Shown here: positions 10,901-17,420 of the stretch, piece by piece
Layout: every line of letters starts with the position of its first letter
Numbering within the stretch: the first letter of the stretch is position 1
Assembly (NCBI GenBank): GCA_016903695.1
Contig: JADQBB010000002.1
Span: forward strand, 62,001-126,000
Origin: Chlorogloea purpurea SAG 13.99
GTDB taxonomy: Bacteria; Cyanobacteriota; Cyanobacteriia; Cyanobacteriales; Microcystaceae
DNA length: 64,000 bases
Direction: 5' to 3'
Position numbers and translations under genes: made by a program
Notes under the pieces: generated by a model
Seen by the model: only the letters and a program-made list of their open reading frames with translations
Told to the model about the DNA's origin: nothing
The model's database searches: none

Positions 10901-12279
10901 CTTTCTATAGTTATGCTTTCCCATAGATCGCTATTGTATTCAAATGAACAAGATAAGCCTTTTTCCACCTCGCTGATGTCTAAAGTTACATCGAAGGCAG
11001 TCAGAATTTGATCGCCTTTGAATTCCTCAAACGTTAATCCATCTGTTTCTATTTTTCCTCGACTAAAATTTCGCAACTGGAATAACACTTGAAATATAGG
11101 AGTATGATTTATGTTCCTTGGCGGGTTAATTTCTTCTACGATCTTTTCAAAAGGAACATCTTGATATTCATAAGCCTCTAAAGTTTCTCGCCGAACTTGC
11201 GCTAATAATTCTGGAAAAGTGAAATTGCCGTAGAGTTTACTTCTGAGAGGGAGAGTATTAATAAATACTCCCAGTAAGTTCTCTATTTCTAAACGATTAC
11301 GCCCCGATACGTGACAGCAGATAATAAGATCTTCCTGCCCCGTGTAACGGTAAAGCAAAACTTTAAAAGCCGTTAAAAGAGTCATGAAAAGAGTAGCCCC
11401 TTGCTCTTGACTCATTTTTTTTATTTTAGTAGTTAATACGTCGGAAATATTGAAGCTGTATCGAGAACCGCTAAAAGTTGGCATCGGCGGGCGCGGCTTA
11501 TCAGTAAATAATTGAAGTATTGGCAGTTCGCCCGTTAGCCGTTGTTTCCAATAAACCAGTTTTTCTTTCAAATCGGTTGCTCGAAGCCGTTGTTCTTGCC
11601 AATGGGCAAAATCATAATACTGAATAGCTAATTCCGGTAAGGGACATGATTTGTCAGTAATAAAAGCTCGGTAAATAACTGTTAGCTCTTCAAGTAAAAT
11701 ACCCATTGACCAACCATCGAAAACGATGTGATGGATGGTCAACAATAAAATATGCTGTTCTTTATCTAATTTGACTAAAGTTGCTTTAATTAAAAAATCC
11801 TGTTCCAAATTAAAAACCGTTTGCGCTTCTCGAAAGGCTAAATCTTGTAATTGTTCTACTTTTGCACCATCGGGAAGAAAACTAAAATCAACTATGGATA
11901 AAGGTAAATATAAATGGGGAGTAACACTGACTTCGGGCCGCTCTCCTACAAAATGAAAGTTACTACGTAAAACTTCGTGACGCTCGATAACTTTATTAAG
12001 ACTGCGCTCTAAAATATCCACATCCAATTTACCCGCAAGGCGAATATTAGCGGGACGATTATAAGCCGGATTACCCCCGTCAATGCGATCGAGCAACCAG
12101 ATTCGCTTTTGAGATAAAGACAGCCCTCGTCTGTTCTCCTTCTCCGCGGGTAAAACACTTGAATTACCTTGAGGGTTTTTCTGTTGGAGTCGCTGTTCTA
12201 AAATTGCCCGTTTAGCGGGCGAAAGTTTAGCGATACGTTGCTCTAATACAGGATCGATATTTCCAGAAAATTGAGTCAT
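4993..12279 (-). CDS. Bimodular nonribosomal peptide synthetase, C-A-PCP-C-A-PCP-TE
   Basis: Cytosolic NRPS extending an acyl/aminoacyl starter by two amino acids and releasing it. Approximate domains: C1 50-480 (HHIVFDGWS, intact HHxxxDG), A1 490-1000 (YTSGSTGNPKG), PCP1 1005-1080 (LGGHS), C2 1095-1530 (HHIITDGWS), A2 1550-2040 (YTSGSTGEPKG), PCP2 2060-2140 (LGGHS), thioesterase 2165-2410 (GISFGG nucleophile). My reading of the specificity positions gives A1 = D V W H F S L I D (serine code) and A2 = D A F F L G V T F (aliphatic, likely Ile or Val). No epimerase or methyltransferase is seen. I chose ATG 12279 because GGGGAGGA lies 11 bases upstream; an ATG at 12309 would overlap the upstream gene. 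The start is 7 bases after that gene's stop, so they form one operon. The product is unknown. Confidence 0.93.
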   Translation of the reverse strand: MTQFSGNIDPVLEQRIAKLSPAKRAILEQRLQQKNPQGNSSVLPAEKENRRGLSLSQKRIWLLDRIDGGNPAYNRPANIRLAGKLDVDILERSLNKVIERHEVLRSNFHFVGERPEVSVTPHLYLPLSIVDFSFLPDGAKVEQLQDLAFREAQTVFNLEQDFLIKATLVKLDKEQHILLLTIHHIVFDGWSMGILLEELTVIYRAFITDKSCPLPELAIQYYDFAHWQEQRLRATDLKEKLVYWKQRLTGELPILQLFTDKPRPPMPTFSGSRYSFNISDVLTTKIKKMSQEQGATLFMTLLTAFKVLLYRYTGQEDLIICCHVSGRNRLEIENLLGVFINTLPLRSKLYGNFTFPELLAQVRRETLEAYEYQDVPFEKIVEEINPPRNINHTPIFQVLFQLRNFSRGKIETDGLTFEEFKGDQILTAFDVTLDISEVEKGLSCSFEYNSDLWESITIERMAGHFENLLSAIVSDPRMTIARLPLLSQRESRQLLTRWNDTSTPYPQDKCIHQLFEEQVRKTPSAIAAVYEKQCLTYEELNRKANQLARYLRSLGVKPEVLVGIYIERSLEMVIGLLGILKAGGAYVPLDPSYPAQRLNYMLDDSQVRILLTAEKLKGSLDIRLTQIVCLDKDWEIISSFSADNLDTEISGNNLAYVIYTSGSTGNPKGVMNTHKGIRNRLLWMQDVYGLTCDDRVLQKTPFGFDVSVWEFFWPLITGAKILLANQEGHKYSDYLVELIITEQITTIHFVPSMLQVFLQENGVKKCISLKRVFCSGEELQSQQIKRFFEHLECELHNLYGPTEAAIDVTFWQCQARENFQTVPIGRPIANTQIYILDEQLQPVPIGVKGELYIGGDNLARGYLNRPELTAEKFIPSPFQTGKRLYRTGDLARHLPDGNIEYIGRIDSQIKIRGVRIELGEVEAVLNSHPSIEQAVVICREDIAGEKRLVAYVVAGKSLDNYQLTQYQKGKLPPYMVPSAIVFLDSMPLTPNGKIDRKSLPSTGENGIESENHAAAGTPRQEIIANIFASVLKVQAVGINENFFELGGHSLLAAQVISRLREALKKEIPLRTLFETGTVAQLDRLLHEYGSQEESLNSTPLLPVARNREAYPLSFAQERLWFIDQLEGVSATYNVPIAVRLTGDLYINALERALKELVQRHESLRTSFKNNNGQPEQVIHPEAELPTLLEDLQHLENPERVIKEKLFQEVCTGFELKSSSLLRYKLWRLSADEYVLAITMHHIITDGWSLGVFCQELSILYGAFIQGLESPLPPLTIQYLDYALWQRQMLQGEVGRKQLAYWIGQLSGIPELLQLPTDRTRPSVQTYRGKTVYFNLASELIAKLQKLSQESGATLFMTLLTAFAILLYRYSGEKDIIIGSPIANRQYGEIEPLIGFFVNTSVYRVNLESNPDFLSLLYQVRKTTLEAYENQDVPFEQVVSALQPQRSLSHTPLFQVMFDLQDAPLTQLALSGLTCERLDLESTSAKFDLTVSMLKTSAGLTGRWQFNSDLFDEATIERMAGHFQNLLEAIVNEPGTSVHELPLLTEKERHQLLTEWNHTGTPYPQDKCIHGLFEERVKKTPDAIAAVFEDKTLTYEELNHYANRLAAHLRSSGVTVGVLVGICVEPSLDMVIGLLGILKAGAAYVPLDPSYPVARLSYMLADAKVRLLLTQAKLLPSLPVTEAKIFCLDGDWQTLPAFSTLDTEVSAENLAYVIYTSGSTGEPKGVAVPHRAIHRLVLHTNYIRLNESDRIAVVSNISFDAATFEIWGALLNGGQLVIIPKEVLLSPGDLAQVIAQKQISVMFITTALFNGFAQTIPSAFQSLRYLLFGGERVDPQSVRAILGDGGPGELLHVYGPTEGTTFSSYYPVRCVPEEAITVPIGKPIANTEIYILDERLQPVPAGVAGEIYIGGDGLALGYLHRPGLTGEKFIYSPFSAGERLYKTGDIARYLPDGNIEYIARIDNQVKIRGFRIELGEIESALNQHPEIQQSVAVVKEYGNEDKQIIAYYLTRERAIVSNQELRSFLVSILPSYMLPSLLIKLDKLVLNPNGKIERKALLRMDLSNPINSKLLTPRNGKEEKLVKIWSEFLPVKEIGIEDNFFELGGHSLLAVKIVMKIEEIFGRKMPLRYLFQYPTIAQLATILETENADFITSKSIFPIQTKGSKPPLFLIHVLGRGLNFCRPLASHLGSEQPVYGLNAQIIDREFTFSNSVEDWAAHYIEEMRKVQPRGPYLLGGISFGGLIAYEMAQQLQSQGEKVALLVLFDTVISSARKKLQADERLSKHWSNLRETGFDYFWNKLLAKIQGIFLKIKENLTAVFNMTYFKIALKLNIPLPDGIQDFIFARENFLGYLRYSPSVYSGSVNIFCAGTRSHSVSYSLDPLLGWGPYVNGKLEMYPIPSTHLGILQEPEVQIVAEKLTALIEEALEKG

Positions 12280-12286
12280 GACGTTA

Positions 12287-14158
12287 TTAATCCTCCCCTT
12301 CGGATTCAAGATCTTCTAATATTGCCGCTATGTCTTCTGAATAGGATATAGCTTGAGTTTGAAGAATTTTCAGCGCCATTTCCGCGATCGTAGCTTCTCC
12401 AAAAAAAATAACAAAGGGTAATTCTACCGCCCAAATTTCTCTGATACGGTTGGCTATTCGGGTGGCTGATATGGAATCCCCTCCTAATTGGAAGAAATTA
12501 TCATAAATACCAACAGACTCAATTAATAGTATTTCCGACCAGATTTCCACCAATTTTTCCTCTATGGGGGTGCGGGGAGGAACGAAATCCGGTCTGGGCG
12601 CTTCCAGGTCAGACGCTTTAAGTCCTAATTTGTCCGCTAAACCGATCCGTTGTAGTTTTCCTGTGGGGCCTTTAGGGATTTCTTCTACAACTACTATGAC
12701 ACGGGGTACTTTAAAATGAGTTAATCTAAGACTGACAAAAGTTTTAATTTCCTCTTCGGTCGCTGAAGCATTTTCATGAAAAACGATCGCCGCCGCCACT
12801 TCTTCACCTAGCAGGGCGTGGGGTGCGGCAAACGTTACCACCTGTTTGATCGCAGGATGATCTAACAACACTTCATCTACTTCCCTGGGCGAAATTTTTT
12901 CACCCCCCCGGTTGATAATTTCCTTAATTCTACCTTTGAGGAATAAATAACCCTCTTCGTCTACATATCCTGAATCTCCCGTGCGAAACCATCCATCGGT
13001 AAAGGCTTGAAGATTAGCCTCTGGATTATTCTGGTATCCTTTAGTAACGTTCAGTCCCCGAATCACCACTTCTCCTATTTCTCGATTTTCTAGTAGGTTT
13101 CCCGTTTCATCCATAATGGCTACTTCGACCCCCGCAGCCATGCCTACTGAGCCTGGTTTTCGATTTTCGGGTTCGAGAGGATTACTGGCTATCTGGTGGG
13201 AAGCTTCCGTCATCCCATAGGATTCGATCGCCGGTACTTTAAATACATCCTCTAACTCGTACATTATTCGAGGTGGTAGGGCGGCCGAAGATGAGCGCAG
13301 GAAGCGAAGAGAATGAGCGGGAATGGAACCGGGGTTATTTTTCACCCTGCCTAAAATCGTTTGGTGCATGGTGGGTACTCCGCTGTACCATGTGGGTTCA
13401 AATTCTACCAGCCACGCAAAAAATTGAGAAACATCGAAACCCGTGGTGCAAACGACGCTGGCCCCCGCGCTCAGAGAAGACAACAAAACCCCTATCAGTC
13501 CGTGAATATGGAATAAGGGCATAATATTCAAAGCACGATCGTCGGGCGTGAGTCCAAAGGTGGCGCTAATGTTATGAGCCGAAGTACAGAGATTTCGCCC
13601 GGTGAGGGGTACTATTTTGGGGCGGGAGGTGGTGCCTGAAGTGTGTAATACCAGTGCTACATCTTGGGGCAGGGAAAATTTTAACGGGGGAAAATCATCT
13701 GAATTCGATTTTTCGATGCCGAGGATAAACACCCCCGCTTCTGCTTCCTCGACAGGGGTAAGTTCTATAACCTCGATGCCTCGTTTTCTCGCAACTTCTC
13801 TCGCTGGCTCGGCTATTGTTGGCTGTAAGATCAAAACTCTAGGGTTAAGGTCGGATAAATAGAAGTCAAATTCTTCTTGGCGATATTGAGTATTCAGGGG
13901 GGCGCAAACGGCACCGGATGCGATCGATAGAAAAGCCACCGCCATTTCCGGGCCATCGGGTAAAGCCACAGCTACAGTATCCCCACTGGAAATTCCCAGT
14001 CCTTGGAGTTGATGGTTAACTCCTTCGATTTGAGTTAGTAAACGGCTATAGGTCAGGGCAGGACGACCTTGGGCTAGCAAGGCGATTTTTTCAGGATGCT
14101 TTTGAGCTTGTAATTTTAAACAATCATAAATATTGTCAATATTTAACGAATTTGGCAT
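12287..14158 (-). CDS. AAE3-like AMP-forming acyl ligase fused to a peptidyl carrier domain (NRPS loading protein)
   Basis: Predicted to activate a carboxylic acid as its adenylate and load it on its own carrier domain for the downstream NRPS. It is 623 residues. Ligase core: P-loop HTSGTTSRPK near residue 173, SYGMTEASHQ near 316, GWFRTGDSGY and KGRIKEIINRGGEKISP near 420, and the catalytic Lys in GPTGKLQR near 510. The wording MTEASHQ..SNPL..PGSVG and NVTKGYQNNPEAN is closest, from memory, to plant/fungal AAE3 and Pcs60 (oxalyl-CoA synthetase type), not to typical NRPS A domains or FAAL enzymes. A PCP at about 525-600 contains LGGDS. It is the first gene of the NRPS operon. The substrate cannot be read from the sequence. 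Confidence 0.85.
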   Translation of the reverse strand: MPNSLNIDNIYDCLKLQAQKHPEKIALLAQGRPALTYSRLLTQIEGVNHQLQGLGISSGDTVAVALPDGPEMAVAFLSIASGAVCAPLNTQYRQEEFDFYLSDLNPRVLILQPTIAEPAREVARKRGIEVIELTPVEEAEAGVFILGIEKSNSDDFPPLKFSLPQDVALVLHTSGTTSRPKIVPLTGRNLCTSAHNISATFGLTPDDRALNIMPLFHIHGLIGVLLSSLSAGASVVCTTGFDVSQFFAWLVEFEPTWYSGVPTMHQTILGRVKNNPGSIPAHSLRFLRSSSAALPPRIMYELEDVFKVPAIESYGMTEASHQIASNPLEPENRKPGSVGMAAGVEVAIMDETGNLLENREIGEVVIRGLNVTKGYQNNPEANLQAFTDGWFRTGDSGYVDEEGYLFLKGRIKEIINRGGEKISPREVDEVLLDHPAIKQVVTFAAPHALLGEEVAAAIVFHENASATEEEIKTFVSLRLTHFKVPRVIVVVEEIPKGPTGKLQRIGLADKLGLKASDLEAPRPDFVPPRTPIEEKLVEIWSEILLIESVGIYDNFFQLGGDSISATRIANRIREIWAVELPFVIFFGEATIAEMALKILQTQAISYSEDIAAILEDLESEGED

Positions 14159-14201
14159 TTTTTATCATGGTTTTCTGTTTCACTCATATTACTTTATAAA
14201 C

Positions 14202-14237
14202 ATAAGTCTTGTAAGCCCGATCGCTTACAAGACTTAT
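14202..14237. terminator. Perfect 15-bp inverted repeat downstream of ndhN
   Basis: Arms ATAAGTCTTGTAAGC and GCTTACAAGACTTAT flank a CCGATC loop. It sits between ndhN and the NRPS operon, both leftward. No clear T-run follows on the minus strand, so it could be a terminator, a processing hairpin or an operator just upstream of the NRPS loading gene (ATG at 14158). Confidence 0.45.
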
Positions 14238-14285
14238 TGCTCCTAAAAAATGGTTCTCAATATATAAGAATTAATAGCGTTGCAT

Positions 14286-14762
14286 TTAAGCGGCGATTAA
14301 ACTAGCCGTTAAAGGTTGCCATTTAAACTCTCTCTCTCCGCCTAATTCGAGAACGAATTTAAGACGGGGTTCTTGTTGCACAAGAGCGATCAAATACTCT
14401 TTTTCCGCAGAAGATAAAACGTATCCTTCTAAGAGCCAGAAAACTAAACCTTTAGATTTAGGTGGGAGAGTAGTTAACCCATAAGTAGCGATCGGGGGAA
14501 TATAGTAAACCTGTCCGACGGCAGCTTCGTTACCGATCGTTTTTTTGCCTAAATGGGGGGGGCGCACACCGTGGATTTGCGTTAAATAAGCCCCCAAATC
14601 CCCTAAACCTCTAGCGGTCATGTGGATTACCGTATAACCTGCGGCCCGTAAACGTCTCTGATAACGGCCCTCGTAGCCCCCCTCTAAAGGTGCGTATACT
14701 CCTAAAGTACCTTCTTTCTCTAAGGCGTTAATGAATGGTTTACCTGTGGTTAATAGTGCCAT
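14286..14762 (-). CDS. ndhN: NAD(P)H-quinone oxidoreductase subunit N
   Basis: Peripheral-arm subunit of the cyanobacterial NDH-1 complex in the thylakoid membrane (respiration, cyclic electron flow, CO2 uptake). It is 158 residues, the usual length. The strongly conserved opening MALLTTGKPFI, then LEGGYEGRYQRRLRAAGY, TARGLGDLGAYLT and VRPPHLGKKT, are characteristic of NdhN, as is PPKSKGLVFWLLEG in the second half. It is a single gene: the NRPS operon begins 128 bases beyond its stop, and a 185-base gap separates it from argD upstream. The call rests on family recognition and is firm. Confidence 0.95.
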   Translation of the reverse strand: MALLTTGKPFINALEKEGTLGVYAPLEGGYEGRYQRRLRAAGYTVIHMTARGLGDLGAYLTQIHGVRPPHLGKKTIGNEAAVGQVYYIPPIATYGLTTLPPKSKGLVFWLLEGYVLSSAEKEYLIALVQQEPRLKFVLELGGEREFKWQPLTASLIAA

Positions 14763-14947
14763 ATGTAAATTTAAAAAATATTACTTGAGTTGATTATAAG
14801 GGTAGCTTGACCCCCTTGGTCTATCCTCCAAGTCTTGGGACTACAGCAGATTTTTTTATAACTTCAATAGATTTTTCTTGTTCAACAGGACGATCGAATC
14901 TTTTAACACCCAAAGTTACAGGGAGGTGAAACCCCCCATAACCCGTT

Positions 14948-16225
14948 TTAATGGTGCAGCACTTTGCTCATAGCAATTTTCAGCTTGGCAACGGCTTCAT
15001 TAACTTCTGCTTCGGTGACGATTAACGGGGGTACGAATCTTAAAACTTTAGGCCCTGCAGGAGCGATCAATAAACCTTCCGCTAACGCGGCATTAACTAT
15101 ATCAGCGGAGGTAAAAGGAGCGGATTCTCTAATTTCCATGCCGTTGATCAAGCCCCAGCCTCTTACTTCCACGAATAATTCAGGGAATTGAACCACGATC
15201 GCACTCAAAGCCGCTCTCAACTGTTCGCCCCTCGCAATTACATTCTCCAGAATATTATCGCTTTCTATAGTTTGTAACACCGCTAGACCGGAAGCGCAGG
15301 CGAAAGGATTACCGCCGAAAGTGCTGGCGTGACTACCAGGCTCGAACACATCGCACTTTTGCTTACACATCATCGCCCCAATGGGAATCCCGCCCGCTAA
15401 ACCTTTGGCAGAGGTGAAAATATCTGGCTCTACGCCTAAATTCTCATAACCCCAGAGTTTGCCGGTTCGCCCAACGCCCACCTGTACCTCGTCGAATACT
15501 AAGAGTACATTATTCTGGTCGCAAATCTGGCGTAATCTACGGAAATAATCTATATTACCAGGTCTAACACCGCCCTCACCTTGTAAAGGCTCTAACATGA
15601 TGGCGGCTACACGACGATTACCTTCGTCGAGATCGGCGATCGCATTCTCCACCGCTTCAATGTCGTTATAAGGAACGTAGGCGAAACCTGGAACTAAAGG
15701 ATCGAAATCTTTCTGATACTTGGGTTGTCCGGTAGCCGTGAGGGTGGCTAGAGTTCTACCGTGGAAACTTGCTTTCGCCGTCAGGATCACCGGCTGTTCG
15801 AGAAAATCTAACACCCTATGGGCGTATTTACGCACCAGTTTAATCGCCGCTTCGTTAGCCTCAGCGCCAGAGTTACAGAAGAATACTTTATCCGCACAAG
15901 AATGCTCTACAATCCATTTGGCTAGTTCACCTTGTTCGGGAATGTAGTATAAATTAGACACATGATGCAATTTTTGAATTTGTTTGCTCACCACCTCGAT
16001 CAACTTCGGGTGAGCGTGACCCAAAGTACAGGTGGCGATACCGGCGACAAAATCCAAATACTCTTTACCTTCTGTATCCTGAAGACGACAGCCTTCTCCT
16101 TTGGCGATCGCAATCGGGAAACGTCCATAGGTATTCATCACGTAGGTGTTAAAAGAATCCCGATCGAATCCGGTCTGGGGTGTCACATTAGCAATAGGCT
16201 GTTCGAGGACGATTTCTGGACTCAC
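14948..16225 (-). CDS. argD: Acetylornithine aminotransferase
   Basis: PLP-dependent class III aminotransferase of arginine biosynthesis, converting N-acetylglutamate semialdehyde to N-acetylornithine. It is 425 residues. FCNSGAEANEAAIKLVRKY (cofactor phosphate region), SFHGRTLATLTATG, LVFDEVQVGVGRTG and the Schiff-base lysine in FTSAKGLAGGIPIGAMM are all intact. ATG at 16225 opens MSPEIVLEQ; the conserved domain starts at about residue 20. It is divergent from the potassium-channel gene, 68 bases away, and close to cphA/cphB, which polymerise and release arginine-rich cyanophycin. I see no clear GTA-N8-TAC NtcA box in the short shared upstream region. Confidence 0.93.
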   Translation of the reverse strand: MSPEIVLEQPIANVTPQTGFDRDSFNTYVMNTYGRFPIAIAKGEGCRLQDTEGKEYLDFVAGIATCTLGHAHPKLIEVVSKQIQKLHHVSNLYYIPEQGELAKWIVEHSCADKVFFCNSGAEANEAAIKLVRKYAHRVLDFLEQPVILTAKASFHGRTLATLTATGQPKYQKDFDPLVPGFAYVPYNDIEAVENAIADLDEGNRRVAAIMLEPLQGEGGVRPGNIDYFRRLRQICDQNNVLLVFDEVQVGVGRTGKLWGYENLGVEPDIFTSAKGLAGGIPIGAMMCKQKCDVFEPGSHASTFGGNPFACASGLAVLQTIESDNILENVIARGEQLRAALSAIVVQFPELFVEVRGWGLINGMEIRESAPFTSADIVNAALAEGLLIAPAGPKVLRFVPPLIVTEAEVNEAVAKLKIAMSKVLHH

Positions 16226-16293
16226 GATTATCTCCTGAATTGTATAAATAGCTCGCGCGATTAACTCTCCCTTAATCTTAATCTACTTTAAAT

Positions 16294-17379
16294 TTGAGAG
16301 GCCAGGTCAGATTGTCTAAGCCCCCTGATAAATATCGCCGACTCAGAAAGGAACTTATCGGCGGTGTTCTCGCCCTAGTTGTAGTTTTCTTGATCGGCAC
16401 CCTCTGGTATAAATTCATCGAACAGTGGTCATGGTTGGACGCATCCTATATGACCATGAGTACCCTCGCCACCGTGGGCTTCGGGGAAATCAATCCCCTC
16501 GGTCAGAGAGGCAGGGTCTTCACCATGTTGCTCATCGTCATGGGTTTAGTTACGATCGGTTATATCGTCAATCGTTTTACTGAAGCTCTCATTCAAGGTT
16601 ACTTTCAAGACGGCATCCGTCAACGACAGGAGAAACGCTTGCTCAATACTCTTACCGATCATTATATTCTCTGCGGTTTCGGGCGCACGGGCCGACAGGT
16701 AGCCCAAGAATTCAACGCCGAAAATATCCCCTTTATCATCGTCGATGCCGACCCGGAACAGGTGGAGAAATCTAAATCCCTGGGTTATATGGCTATTCAA
16801 GGCGATGCTACCCTCGATGAGTCTCTCATGATCGCCAAAATCGATGAAGCCGTCTGTATCGTGGCCGCCCTGACTTCTGATGCCGAAAATCTCTATACCG
16901 TCCTGTCGGCTAAAACTCTCAATCCCAAAATTCGGGCGATCGCTCGTGCCAGTACCGAAGAAGCCGTCCAAAAATTACAGCGCGCGGGTGCTGACGCGGT
17001 GGTTTCCCCCTATATCACCGGGGGCAGAAGACTGGCTGCGGCAGCTTTGCGGCCCCAGGTGATGGATTTCGTCGATGGGATTCTCACCGGCACAGATCGC
17101 TCTTTTTATATGGAAGAATTTCTTATCGATCCCAAGACCTGCCCCTGCGTGGGTTTAAGCCTCAGTCAAGCGCGTCTGCGGTCTCGATCGGGCGCTCTCG
17201 TCCTCGCTGTACGGAGGGCGGACGGTAATCTGATCGGCGGCCCCACGGGAGATACTTTACTGATGGCGGGTGACTTACTAATATGTATGGGCACAGCCGA
17301 GCAACTGCGAGAACTAACCCAGATTCTCATCCCGATCAAGCCTGGAGGTTTACGACTGCCTAAAAATCAGGAATCGTAG
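16294..17379 (+). CDS. RCK-domain potassium channel
   Basis: Two-transmembrane K+ channel with cytoplasmic regulator of K+ conductance. About 361 residues. TM1 is near 22-42 and the pore loop holds the selectivity filter TVGFGE near residue 70; TM2 follows (VFTMLLIVMGLVTIGYIV). An RCK/TrkA-N Rossmann fold begins at YILCGFGRTGRQVAQEF with the usual acidic end VDADPE; a TrkA-C-like domain (CVGLSLSQARLRSRSGALVLA) closes the protein. The frame has no ATG near its start. TTG at 16294, or another TTG at 16312, is the likely start, so the first six residues are uncertain. Confidence 0.88.
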   Translation: MRGQVRLSKPPDKYRRLRKELIGGVLALVVVFLIGTLWYKFIEQWSWLDASYMTMSTLATVGFGEINPLGQRGRVFTMLLIVMGLVTIGYIVNRFTEALIQGYFQDGIRQRQEKRLLNTLTDHYILCGFGRTGRQVAQEFNAENIPFIIVDADPEQVEKSKSLGYMAIQGDATLDESLMIAKIDEAVCIVAALTSDAENLYTVLSAKTLNPKIRAIARASTEEAVQKLQRAGADAVVSPYITGGRRLAAAALRPQVMDFVDGILTGTDRSFYMEEFLIDPKTCPCVGLSLSQARLRSRSGALVLAVRRADGNLIGGPTGDTLLMAGDLLICMGTAEQLRELTQILIPIKPGGLRLPKNQES

Positions 17380-17420
17380 AAACATTGGGAATTGGGAACC
17401 ACCAGCCTTTAACCCATTCC

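Noticed and set aside
5900-12200. Strong similarity between the two halves of the NRPS gene as a possible recent duplication
   Set aside because: Expected from repeated C-A-PCP modules; specificity residues differ, so this is family similarity.
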